Part shown: positions 16,301-24,061 of the stretch, one piece after another
How the letters are laid out: each line of letters starts with the position of its first letter
Position numbering within the stretch: the stretch's first letter is position 1
From: Nocardia vinacea
Lineage (GTDB): Bacteria; Actinomycetota; Actinomycetes; Mycobacteriales; Mycobacteriaceae
Assembly (NCBI RefSeq): GCF_035920345.1
Contig: NZ_CP109149.1
Coordinates: forward strand, 2,914,001 to 2,978,000
Length of the DNA stretch: 64,000 bases
Reading direction: 5' to 3'
The notes under the pieces: generated by a model
The model's database searches: none
What the model was told of the DNA's origin: nothing
Seen by the model: only the letters and a program-made list of their open reading frames with translations
Translations under genes and position numbers: made by a program

Positions 16301-19300
16301 TGCGCTGCACCAGAACGGCGACCGACGCGTCGGCCTCGTGATAGCCGCGCCGGGCCAGGTAGGTGCGAACTCGCTCGTTGTGCACCGATTCTCGGCACTG
16401 CTCGATATGAACGCGCAAGGCCGCGACATCGGTGATATCGAGGTACGATTCGTACTGACCGGCAAAACTCGCGTCGTCGAGGTCTTCGAGCACGCCACTC
16501 GAACGCGCGGCGACCGGGAAGCCGCCCAGCGCTCGTACCCAGCCGGTCAGATCGTCATCGGATACTTCGGCCAGGTCGAGATCGGGTGTGACGACGAATC
16601 CGGGCGGCACCTCGAATCCGGCCACGATCAATTCGTGCAGGGTGCCCGCCTTGCCGCCGGCGCGGTCCGGTGCGAAATCGGCCGCACCGAGGAACATCGG
16701 GACGGGGGTGGCTGCGGTGGGAGTTTCGGACACGGTTGGAGCTCCTGTCGGAAGCAGAACCGGGCGCACATCGTGACGGGCGGCCAGGTCGCGGGCGGCA
16801 CGCACGCCTGCCGCGGTCAGGCCGCCGTAGGACGGACTCGCGGTGCGCGGTTCGAAACCGAGTAGAACGGTTTCGGCCATACACGCGTAGACGACCCCGG
16901 CGGGCAGCCCGGTTTCGGGAAACGGGGGTGTCTGGCCGAGCGGCAGCGCCATGCGCCCGCCGGAGACCAGGGTGATATTCGGTTGCTGGGGCACCGCAAG
17001 ATCCACATCGCCGGGGACCGCGAGATCGACCACGAGCACCGGATGGTCGTCGGCCAGTACTTCGGCGGTGACCACCGGCACGGCCGAATTCGTGGCGGTG
17101 AGGACGATGCGACAGGTACGCAGGGCGGTCAGGTCCTCACTGACCGTCACCGCGCCGGGCAGGCCCGCGGCCACCCGCTCGAGCCGGGACGCCGATCCGG
17201 CGCGCCCGACGAGGGTCACCGAATCCGCGAGCGGCGCAAGCAGTTCCGCCATCACGGCACCGATATTGCCGAGCGCGCCGAGGATGCCGATCCGGCGCCG
17301 GCCCGGTTCGAGGCGGGCGAGTTCGGCACGAACCACCTCGTAGGCGCAGGCCGCGGTGAGCGAATTGCCCGAGGTCACCTTGACGGTGTCCTCCACGATA
17401 TCGCGCGAGGCGTCGGTGACGATAGACGTGTACCCGCCGAGTCCGATTACGCTGGCGCCCAAGGCAATTGCCTGCTCCACTGCCTCCAGCACAAGATCAC
17501 GCAACCAAGCGCGATGTCCGGCGCGCTGGCATTCGATGATCTGCTCGGCCGAAATCGGCACCGCGATCAGGCATACCTCGACCACGGCGCCGGTCGGCGA
17601 CGTGACGAGCTGTCTGGTCAGTTCGAAGGGTTCGGCCACCCCGCGCAGCCGTTCGAACAGTGCGGCGAATTGGCCGTCGGACCATTCGGCCAACTCCGGT
17701 GCGAATCTGCGCAGATCCGCGGCATCGGGCAGATTGGCCAGGAACACCACCCTGGTCGGGGCGTTCCAATCGCGGGCGACGTCGTGGGTGCGCCGCCGCG
17801 ATGGTGATCGGCGTTCCGGCACCGGCCAATTCGTAGTGACCGGTGCGGCCAAGTGTGCGAGCAGCCGGACGTAGTCGCCGCGGTGCAGCAGTGCGGCTAG
17901 ATCGTCGAGCGCTGCCGTCAGTCGATCGAGCTCCGCGTCGGCGAGGAAGGCCGAGGGCTGGATCCGCAGTGTCGTTGGTGCGGAAAGCGTTGGCAGCATA
18001 CGGATCCGGTGGACGTGCAGCAGATACCCCGCCACCACGTATCCGAACAGCTCCGGATCGCAGATCTCGCGCAGCAGCGCGGATGCCGGTTCCAGTGGCG
18101 ACAGTTCGATGCCCTGCAGCAACCCGCGCCCCCGCACGGCGACGATCTCCTTGGGCCAGCGCCGTGCCACCGCCTCGAGCCGGGAGCGCAGCCGCGCGCC
18201 GGTATCGCAGATGCGGATCTGGTTGTCCCGCAGCAGGTCCAGCGCGGCGTCGGCAACCGCGCAGGACAGATCGTCATCGGCGAACGTCGATGTGTGGTAG
18301 CGGCCGAAGTCGGCGATCGAGCGCTGCCGGTCGACCAGCAGCGCCGAGATCTTCACCAGCCCGCCGCCCAGCGATTTCGAGAGCAGGTAGTAGTCCGCGC
18401 TCACCTGCGACGGTGACGAGGCGAGGAAGGTTCCGGTGCGCCCCATGCCCGACTGGATCTCGTCGAATACCAGGGCCGCCGTGTGCCGATCGGCCAACTC
18501 CCGCAATGCCCGCAGGGTCGCGGCCGGAACCTCGCGGACGCCGCCCTCACCCTGGATCGGCTCGGCGAATACCGCGGCGATCGGCGAAATCCTGGTCCAT
18601 GACCGCACCGGCCGACCCGTGCCGTCGAAGATAATCCGGCATACCGGCCGCAGTTCATCGGCGAACGCATTCGCCACCGCGTCCGGTTCCCACGTGGCGA
18701 GCCTGCGCCGCTCGGGACCAGGCACCACCAGGTCCGCGGGCGTATCGGCGTGCTCGGTCAGGGCGAACGCACCGGCGGTCTTGCCGTGGAAGGCACCGGT
18801 CAACGAGACGAAAACCGGTCCGCGCCGCTGCAATTCGTCGACCTCGCGCAGCGATTCGGTGAGAATCTCCGCGACCGATCGGCCATCGTCGTCGGATCCG
18901 TTGTCGCCAACGGTAATCGGACGAACATCGTGCAGACCGTCGCGCCGAACCCGGCGCAGGGTGCGCCGCAGTTCGGTCTCGAGATCGCCGAGGTCGCGGG
19001 CGTGCGCCACCGCCGCATGCCGGATCGCCGCCTCCACCGCATCGGCACCGGTGGACCCGAACGTCACCACGTATTCGCGACCGCTCCCGGCGGCCACCGC
19101 CTCCGAAAGCCTTCGGGCAAGCCGCGCGGCCCCGGGCCGGACACTGCCCTGGGAGACGAACGGCGCCTGCTGATTCAGCCGGGCCGTCGCCACCCGCACC
19201 AGCGCCGGATGGTTGTGCCCGAACAGCGCCGCACCGAAACCGCCGACAAGATCCAATACTCGAGTGCCATCCGGCCGGATCAGATGGTCACTTTCAGCAC

Positions 19301-19445
19301 CCACATACACGACATCCAGGTGGCAGGCACGTAGCAGCCGAGCCAGTCCGGGGCGGTTGTGCCGGGCGAAATCATCGAATAATTCGTCTTCGGAAACAAT
19401 GGCGGAAGAATTTATTTGTTCCGAAAACACAACACCTGCCGACAC
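13395..19445 (-). CDS. Four-part megaenzyme: class III aminotransferase, acyl-ACP reductase, PEP-synthase-like, thymidylate-kinase-like
   Basis: 2016 residues from GTG 19445, 3 bases after the ACP1 stop. (1) Residues 20-480: class III aminotransferase with VLDLVGGFGAALFGHNHPAL, VFDEIQSGMGRTG and PLP lysine Lys357 in LLSKSLGGGL. (2) About 560-895: a domain matching cyanobacterial acyl-ACP reductase (GLGGYTSI, VTSGNSLTAA, GILGALGNIG) with the reactive cysteine kept as Cys855 in YACMAETVLLGFE. (3) About 918-1710: PEP-synthase-like, with an ATP-grasp part (GGKAGTLHELIVAGFEVPPG, VAARSSG) and the phosphohistidine loop GGMLSHAAVIGREYG (His1668). (4) A proline-rich linker, then a kinase domain from about 1810 with GADGSGKTT. 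The order implies acyl-ACP to aldehyde to amine, then ATP-driven coupling. Domains 1-2 recall TamH and PigE; domain 3 recalls TamQ and PigC. Confidence 0.88.
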   Translation of the reverse strand: MSAGVVFSEQINSSAIVSEDELFDDFARHNRPGLARLLRACHLDVVYVGAESDHLIRPDGTRVLDLVGGFGAALFGHNHPALVRVATARLNQQAPFVSQGSVRPGAARLARRLSEAVAAGSGREYVVTFGSTGADAVEAAIRHAAVAHARDLGDLETELRRTLRRVRRDGLHDVRPITVGDNGSDDDGRSVAEILTESLREVDELQRRGPVFVSLTGAFHGKTAGAFALTEHADTPADLVVPGPERRRLATWEPDAVANAFADELRPVCRIIFDGTGRPVRSWTRISPIAAVFAEPIQGEGGVREVPAATLRALRELADRHTAALVFDEIQSGMGRTGTFLASSPSQVSADYYLLSKSLGGGLVKISALLVDRQRSIADFGRYHTSTFADDDLSCAVADAALDLLRDNQIRICDTGARLRSRLEAVARRWPKEIVAVRGRGLLQGIELSPLEPASALLREICDPELFGYVVAGYLLHVHRIRMLPTLSAPTTLRIQPSAFLADAELDRLTAALDDLAALLHRGDYVRLLAHLAAPVTTNWPVPERRSPSRRRTHDVARDWNAPTRVVFLANLPDAADLRRFAPELAEWSDGQFAALFERLRGVAEPFELTRQLVTSPTGAVVEVCLIAVPISAEQIIECQRAGHRAWLRDLVLEAVEQAIALGASVIGLGGYTSIVTDASRDIVEDTVKVTSGNSLTAACAYEVVRAELARLEPGRRRIGILGALGNIGAVMAELLAPLADSVTLVGRAGSASRLERVAAGLPGAVTVSEDLTALRTCRIVLTATNSAVPVVTAEVLADDHPVLVVDLAVPGDVDLAVPQQPNITLVSGGRMALPLGQTPPFPETGLPAGVVYACMAETVLLGFEPRTASPSYGGLTAAGVRAARDLAARHDVRPVLLPTGAPTVSETPTAATPVPMFLGAADFAPDRAGGKAGTLHELIVAGFEVPPGFVVTPDLDLAEVSDDDLTGWVRALGGFPVAARSSGVLEDLDDASFAGQYESYLDITDVAALRVHIEQCRESVHNERVRTYLARRGYHEADASVAVLVQRMVDARCAGVGFSIDALTGIEDHAVVEACRGLGERLVSGQVTPTRYTLRLFDGTVVERDAGDEDVELNATATAELAALMLSVQAHRHRPQDIEWAVDGDGKLWLLQARAITAISWRTDIDQFSDADLRDGGVSARVCTPMMFSLYDNAFQYSMQQFFERLKLAEPGAEPDWMAMYYGRAYWNVSAVKKCFFRIPGFDEQHFDDDLGVLNDYGPHGPHRTPTNAKTIAKALPAALAVQKSYQDQLAAVDAFAAEWPAKYAVWRERVRELPHTDEATFVADLVDCLLTFHAATERTYFTTIYNNSSVQTDFKQLLDKVDAATDGTTAAIDLMGGLADISHMQLQRGIVELHRVAGDHGLDSSEWTKALDAFLDEQGFHADAELDLTSPRWSEAPERVRSMIAVMLEHGTPPADPDVTLVDQRKRYENELAAVRARVRAKPLARVKHAKALDKHIERMRRYLVARERMREFSSQCYAIVRAYVVEAGVRLAAAGTLEQADDVFQLSIHELCDLAAGRADISTLAPQIAYRRAVYAGYRDLVPPHELGGGVTVGAVREIGDGDLTGLGCSPGIAEGTARVITSLADIDQLREGDILVTRFTDPGWTPALGLVSAVVTEVGGMLSHAAVIGREYGIPAVLNVAGATTAIRSGQRIRVDGGAGVISVLETVVSSEPVAPPSGSDNGQELDVVTDPERSRERLRPVPDERPVPDERPVPDEWPVPDELPISEPNEPAPPKPAVPLRPTEPMPPPPERPRPAAARTDEPLTARKRLICIAGADGSGKTTQVARIAAEFEAQGQSVAAVTIWDAFLDPKVSSKLPWRSPAEIYGYLKLLSPLSRAHFLFHAMQLSFDLAAERGPDILLANAYWYKYFATEVAHGGDPAVLRKLASGFPEPDRTFYLAVSPQDALGRKQLRSDYESGYGDEETFLAFQRRSHDALEALSEEFGWIRLDGTDTPADITKAVLAQLREDDR
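14145..14216 (-). repeat. Four 18-bp tandem repeats encoding a VPDERP linker
   Basis: Four direct copies of an 18-base unit (CTCGTCGGGGACCGGSCR on the plus strand) start at 14145, 14163, 14181 and 14199. On the coding strand they encode PVPDER or PVPDEW hexapeptides inside the megaenzyme, between the phosphohistidine domain and the kinase domain. In-frame repeats of this kind make a flexible, acidic, proline-rich hinge and are prone to length variation by slippage. Confidence 0.9.
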
Positions 19446-19448
19446 GAT

Positions 19449-19712
19449 CTATGCCCCGATACCAGAGTGCCGGTCGGCGGCAGACTTGGCGACCACACAG
19501 TCGATTACGTCGCGCGCGGTGTGCAGTGTCGCAGCCTCCGCATCGGAGATCTCGATACCGAACGTGCGCTCGAGTTCGATGACGAGTTCGGCCGACCGGA
19601 CCGAGTCCAAGCCATAATCCAGCAACGGCGTATTCACATCGATCGACGGGACCTGCAATCCTCGCGAAAAGAGTCCGCGCACCCGTGTGCCGACATCGTT
19701 CAACCCGGTCAT
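19449..19712 (-). CDS. Acyl carrier protein (ACP1), first gene of the biosynthetic operon
   Basis: 87 residues from ATG 19712, which has a strong GGGAGG ribosome site 7 bases upstream; a GTG at 19727 is in frame but poorly placed. The pantetheine site is DYGLDSVRSAEL with Ser37, followed by ELERTFGIEISDAEA. It is the promoter-proximal gene of the minus-strand operon. The stop is 3 bases from the start of the megaenzyme, so it probably feeds the reductase or aminotransferase domains directly. It differs from ACP2 in its flanks, so the two carriers may serve different steps. Confidence 0.9.
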   Translation of the reverse strand: MTGLNDVGTRVRGLFSRGLQVPSIDVNTPLLDYGLDSVRSAELVIELERTFGIEISDAEAATLHTARDVIDCVVAKSAADRHSGIGA

Positions 19713-20541
19713 CGCACGTCCTCCCACGCGCTCGAACCTACCGCGTCTGCAGTGCGCGCGACGCGGGTACAGAACATCGACTCCGTCGCGTAAACCATGA
19801 ATCTTTGCTGCTCAGCGCGGAATCCAGCGTCAGCCGGGACTGCGATCACTTGCCCTCCGATACGGCAATCAGGACTGCCACGTCCAATATCTCGTCCATG
19901 CGCACAACTGTTGGCAATCACAGTGGTGCATGCACACATCTGTACACCGCTGATTTACGACTGGCAATGCGAATAGCGCCGACTCAGAGCCGGTTCGAAC
20001 TTTCAGCAACTATTGCGCTAATGCAGCCAGACAATGTACGCAAAACTCGGATACACCCACCGAAAATGGGGCCCGACGAGTCAGCGTCTGAGACAATCCG
20101 TTCCTCTATTCGCGGTCACAGACAATTCGTCAATTCGACTATCGGTCGCGGCACGGGACCATTTATCAATATATTCGCTGTTCATACCCGGTTCACTGAG
20201 CGGACAGCAGAGTTTCCGAACCGACCTATCGGTACTTTTGTTTTGAATTGATCGCTAACATATTCCCGAGTCGAATGCAAAGTCGCGTAACCGCGTTTTT
20301 ACGTCATGCAGCCGGACACGCACAGCATCCGAACTCCCGGCTAACTTCTGGTCCCAGCGGCGGATGTGACGGCTCTCATTACCCGCCGGTAGCCCCTCTG
20401 AAGCACTGTGACCGGTCACAAGCGCCCGACCACCCGGGTAGCGCACTCTCACAGAACCAAGCGAACCGGTCCACACCTCACCTCGCACGGTTACTGTGAA
20501 TGCTCCACACAGCTACACCCGTGGCCAAAAAGGAGTCGCCA
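19713..20541. promoter_or_regulatory. 829-base divergent promoter region between ACP1 operon and PucR gene
   Basis: No convincing gene lies here. The middle (about 19950-20290) is visibly richer in A and T than the flanks, as expected of a promoter region. It must hold the promoter of the operon to the left and that of the PucR gene to the right. A perfect 14-bp palindrome sits at 20407-20420. ACCGA and TCGGT (20220-20233) form a small hairpin followed by a T-rich run. I could not fix -35 and -10 boxes with confidence. Confidence 0.6.
20407..20420. promoter_or_regulatory. Perfect 14-bp palindrome, candidate operator
   Basis: TGTGACCGGTCACA is its own reverse complement and lies 122 bases before the PucR start. 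The half-site TGTGA is that of CRP/GlxR-type regulators, but the spacer is 4 bases and not the usual 6. A CRP-like or a PucR-type autoregulator could bind. The regulator is inferred. Confidence 0.5.
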
Positions 20542-21759
20542 ATGTCCGTCGACCACTCGACCAGGCCGACCCTGACCCTTTCGGGCAAGCCGATGTCGTC
20601 CCCGCTCAAGGACGTCCGCGCGCTGTCCCGACAGATGGTCGGCCACTTCGTGGACAACGTCATCCCGTGCGCGACGATGCCGGGGGAAGCCATCACCGGC
20701 GACTTCACCGCCAGCACCCGCGTCTGCCTCGAGATCGCGGTCAGCATGCTCGACGGCAAGGACATCCCGGAGAAGGTGCAGCGGCTCGAGGACCATGCCG
20801 CGGGCTGGGCCCGCGAGGGCGTGCCGATCGACACCATCCTGCATTCCATCCACGAGGGCTTCCAGATGGGCCTCGAACTGGTGGTTTCCAGTGCGACGAT
20901 CAAGGATTACGACAATCTCGTCGACGGCGCCAAGATGGTCATCGAACTGCTCGACAAGCTCACCTCGGCGATCTCGGTGGCCTACATCCGCGAGCTGCGC
21001 GCCGTCGTCAGCGAGCACCACACCGCCGTGCACACCCTCACCTCCGCGCTGCTCGGCGGCCACAGCACCTCGACCATGGCCCGCGAATGCGGCATCGCCA
21101 TCGCGGAGTCGTACGACGTTCTCGCCGTTGCCATTCCACCCCATCGCGACGAGCACAATCCGATGCTCGACGCCCAAGTGGTGGCCCGGCGCAAGTTGCG
21201 TCGGCTGCAGGCCGAACTCGCCACGCAATGCGGTGCGAGCGCGCTGTCGCTGCTGAGTGTGGACGGCGGCACCGTGCTGATCCCCTCGGCCCAATTCGAC
21301 AACGAAGAGTTCGACGCCGTGGTGGCCAGGCTCTCGCACGCCGCGCAGGTCGGCATTACGGCGACCATGGTCGTGGCCACGCCGGAACAGATTCCGAACG
21401 CCGCCGACCAGGCTCACGAACTCCTCGACATGGTGCAACGGCTGCAGGCGGTGGCCGGGCTGTACCGCTTCGACGAACTCGCCCTCGAATACCAGCTCAC
21501 CCGGCCGGGCCCGGGCCGCGAATACCTCGGTTCGCTGCTGGATCCGCTGGACGAACACCCCGAACTGCTGGAGACCCTGCAGCGCCACATCGCCAATAAC
21601 CTCAACCGCCAGCGCACCGCCCGGGTGCTGCACGTGCACACCAATACCGTCGACTACCGACTCAAGCGCATCGGACAACTCACCGGCTTCGATCCGTCAC
21701 AGCCGTCGGGGCTCTGGTATCTGCGCTCCGCCTTGGTCGCGCGCACATACCGAACCTGA
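20542..21759 (+). CDS. PucR-family transcriptional regulator, likely controller of the adjacent operon
   Basis: 405 residues from ATG 20542, with AGGAG 6 bases upstream. It has an N-terminal helical sensor region, a central segment with ARRKLRRLQAEL, and the C-terminal PucR HTH (NNLNRQRTARVLHVHTNTVDYRLKRI) near residues 350-380. PucR regulators respond to small metabolites and often act on neighbouring genes. This one is divergent from the 12-gene biosynthetic operon and is the only regulator there, so it is the best candidate to control it; this is inference. Two paralogues are in the window, at 38824-39795 (HTH missing) and 58138-59397. Confidence 0.9.
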   Translation: MSVDHSTRPTLTLSGKPMSSPLKDVRALSRQMVGHFVDNVIPCATMPGEAITGDFTASTRVCLEIAVSMLDGKDIPEKVQRLEDHAAGWAREGVPIDTILHSIHEGFQMGLELVVSSATIKDYDNLVDGAKMVIELLDKLTSAISVAYIRELRAVVSEHHTAVHTLTSALLGGHSTSTMARECGIAIAESYDVLAVAIPPHRDEHNPMLDAQVVARRKLRRLQAELATQCGASALSLLSVDGGTVLIPSAQFDNEEFDAVVARLSHAAQVGITATMVVATPEQIPNAADQAHELLDMVQRLQAVAGLYRFDELALEYQLTRPGPGREYLGSLLDPLDEHPELLETLQRHIANNLNRQRTARVLHVHTNTVDYRLKRIGQLTGFDPSQPSGLWYLRSALVARTYRT

Positions 21760-21770
21760 CACCGACGCAA

Positions 21771-22844
21771 TCAGGAGGGAATGCCAAGCCCCGCGGCCAG
21801 CACGGGCCACGAAGTCTTCAGTGCCTCTTGCCAATAGCCCCACGAGTGCGTCCCGGTGGGCTGGAAGTCGTAGGTGGCGGGGATGCCCAGCCGATCCAGT
21901 TCGGTGCGCAGGTTCTGGGTGCACCAGTTCACCGCCGATTCGATGACACCGCCGATCACCAGCTGGTTGAAGAACCCGCGCGGCCCGGGCTGCATATGAC
22001 TGCCGTTGTAGCGGTCATACATGCCAGGAACACCCGTCCCCGTCGAGATGAACAGGTGGATGCCGCGCAACTGCTCGGCATGCAGGTACGGGTCGTTGGC
22101 CGCCCACATCGGATCATTCGGCGGCCCATACATATTCACCGTATCGCCCCCGCCCCATCCCTCCACCGCAAGCTTCACGAACTGCTGCCCGATCGGATCG
22201 CTGATCTGGGCGCAACCGCTGTAGGCCGCAACCGCCTGGTACAGACCGGGTTTCGCGATCGGCAACTGCAAAACCGATGTGCCCGAGGTGGACAGCCCCG
22301 CGATCGCGTTGATGCCGGTGGTACCGAGTTCGGCATCGATCAGCGGCGGCAACTCCTCGGTGAGGAACGTCTTCCATTTGTACAGACCGAGTTTCGGATC
22401 CGGCGCACGCCAGTCGGTGTAGTAGCTCCACTTGCCACCCACCGGCTGAACCACATTCACGTCTTTATCGGCAAGGAACTTCAGCACATCGGTGTTCTTC
22501 TGCCAGGTCGCACTGTCCTGCCCACCCCCACCACCATTGAGCAGATACAACGTGGGCCGCGGCGTCGACCGATCTGCCGGACGCAGCACCTTCACCATGA
22601 TGTCTTGCTGCATAGCAGCGGAATACACCCGCAACTGCACCGTGCGATCATCCTCGGCCCACGATCCGGTGATCGACGACGGCGCATCAGCATTCGCGGC
22701 CGACGGTACCGCAACCACACCCACAGTGAACATCGCCGCCAGCGCCGCCAGCGCGTGCAGCCAAGGGCAGCAACGTATTTCACCCCTCGATCGGCCCGAA
22801 TCAGCAACCGACGCAGCCGTCCGTCCGGCGGGACTTCGCTTCAT
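21771..22844 (-). CDS. Exported antigen-85-like esterase/mycolyltransferase-fold protein
   Basis: 357 residues. A long basic N-region, a hydrophobic stretch (residues 31-48) and an ANA-DA cleavage site near residue 52 indicate export. The alpha/beta-hydrolase of the antigen 85 esterase family follows. The nucleophile elbow is AGLSTSGTS with Ser185, and the C-terminal histidine is in PTGTHSWGYW. Antigen 85 proteins transfer mycolic acids to trehalose and arabinogalactan, and many nocardial members are only predicted. It ends 11 bases from the convergent PucR stop. Its upstream region carries an element almost identical to that of the lipase at 29353-30561. Mycolyl transfer or simple esterase activity are both possible. 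Confidence 0.88.
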   Translation of the reverse strand: MKRSPAGRTAASVADSGRSRGEIRCCPWLHALAALAAMFTVGVVAVPSAANADAPSSITGSWAEDDRTVQLRVYSAAMQQDIMVKVLRPADRSTPRPTLYLLNGGGGGQDSATWQKNTDVLKFLADKDVNVVQPVGGKWSYYTDWRAPDPKLGLYKWKTFLTEELPPLIDAELGTTGINAIAGLSTSGTSVLQLPIAKPGLYQAVAAYSGCAQISDPIGQQFVKLAVEGWGGGDTVNMYGPPNDPMWAANDPYLHAEQLRGIHLFISTGTGVPGMYDRYNGSHMQPGPRGFFNQLVIGGVIESAVNWCTQNLRTELDRLGIPATYDFQPTGTHSWGYWQEALKTSWPVLAAGLGIPS

Positions 22845-22902
22845 TGTTCACATCCTCCAGAACCCTGGCGTTCGTCGACTCGCACCGTTTGTACTCGTCA
22901 GC

Positions 22903-22933
22903 GGCACAGAAACTGCGCCAACGCTAAAACCGG
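22903..22933 (-). promoter_or_regulatory. Shared upstream element, copy 1
   Basis: On the coding strand it contains TTTAGCGTTGGCGCAGTTTC, about 60 bases before the esterase ATG at 22844. The same 20-mer occurs at the same distance before the lipase at 30561. A second block, GTGAGGT[A/G]TCCAGTT, lies about 40 bases farther upstream in both (22973-22979 here). It is probably a promoter with operator, or a conserved leader. Confidence 0.7.
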
Positions 22934-23095
22934 AGAAGAACGATGTTCCGCAAACATCGGCCGGAACTGGACACCTCACGAATGCGTCCGACACCCCTAG
23001 GGATACGACACAACCCGCGATACACGCCACCGTTCTCGGCGTCCGCTGGCACCCTGGCCAGCACAAAGGCCCAACGTTCGGTGTGACAACACCGG

Positions 23096-23608
23096 TCAGC
23101 GTTCCGCTGCCACGTCGACGCGTTCGACACGGCTCGGGCTGTACAGCCCGGCCGCCCACACCGCCACGGCGATGTAGAGCACCTGTTCAGGTATCCGAAT
23201 CCACAGCGGGGATGCCGGCGCACCGTTGAACGGGATGTCGGATACGGCGGCGTAGATGTTGGCGGGCAGCAGGGTGACGAACAGTGCGGCCAAGCCGATC
23301 CCGGCGGGTCGACGGGTTCTGGTGAGGACGAGACCGAGCGCGCCGAGCAGTTCCAGCACACCGGTCAGGTACACCATGAAACTCGGAAATGGCACGAATG
23401 GCGGCACCATCGGCAGCAGATCACTGTGGGTGGGAGCGGGTCCGCTCGCGAGGCTGTCGGGAAGGAAATGTGTTGTGCCGGTGAGCACCAGCATCGCCGC
23501 GAGCGCATACGCCGCGCACGTCACCCAGTCGGTGAATCGAGTGGCTCCCAGTAGACCCGCCAGGCGCAGCCCGAGCAGCACGATCAGGAGAAAGATCAGG
23601 GTTTCCAT
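23096..23608 (-). CDS. DoxX-like membrane protein
   Basis: 170 residues with four predicted membrane segments: residues about 2-20, 30-45, 78-95 and 145-160. The layout and the segment FPSFMVYLTGVLELLGALGLVL resemble the DoxX/DoxD-like family. Members occur in membrane oxidoreductase complexes, but the biochemical role is usually undefined. The ATG follows directly on the TAA of the upstream gene (TAAATG), so it is the last gene of a five-gene operon starting at 27131. Function is not known. Confidence 0.75.
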   Translation of the reverse strand: METLIFLLIVLLGLRLAGLLGATRFTDWVTCAAYALAAMLVLTGTTHFLPDSLASGPAPTHSDLLPMVPPFVPFPSFMVYLTGVLELLGALGLVLTRTRRPAGIGLAALFVTLLPANIYAAVSDIPFNGAPASPLWIRIPEQVLYIAVAVWAAGLYSPSRVERVDVAAER

Positions 23609-24061
23609 TTATGTCTCCGCATAGGTGGGTTGGTTCGGTATCGGTCGGTATGCCGGGAGGAATCGGATGATCAGGTAGCCGAGTACGCCGAGCGGCGCGA
23701 ACAAGATCGTGAACAGCAGCAGTACGCTGATCGGCACGGGATGGATGCCGCGTTCGCGGCTGTCGAAGTAGATCCAGCGGCCCAGAAAAAGATCGAATCC
23801 GACGAAGTGCGCCCACGCCGCGGCCGCGCCCGTACTGCCGGCGAGAATTGTTTGCAGCCCAGGCAGGTTCGGGTTGGCAAGAGCGGACAGGAACGGCCCG
23901 AACTCCGGTAGCACCAGCGTCGCGTAGATCAGCAGCGGCGGCGCGCATATCAGCGGTGACGCGACGATGGTTGGCGTTCGGCGCCACCGCGGCGCCAGAA
24001 TCATCAGTGCCCAGAAGGGCACGGCCGGCCAGAAGGTGAGGTCGAATAGCGCACGGGTCAT
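23609..24061 (-). CDS. ABA4-like membrane protein
   Basis: 150 residues, mostly membrane-spanning. The pattern AAAAWAHFVGFDLFLGRWIYFDSRERG, with FDLF and GRWIY, is the signature of the ABA4-like family (PF14108). The family is named after the plant neoxanthin-synthesis protein, but bacterial members have no proven activity. It overlaps the preceding membrane-protein gene by 4 bases (24058-24061). A role with isoprenoid or lipid substrates is possible but not shown. Confidence 0.78.
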   Translation of the reverse strand: MTRALFDLTFWPAVPFWALMILAPRWRRTPTIVASPLICAPPLLIYATLVLPEFGPFLSALANPNLPGLQTILAGSTGAAAAWAHFVGFDLFLGRWIYFDSRERGIHPVPISVLLLFTILFAPLGVLGYLIIRFLPAYRPIPNQPTYAET

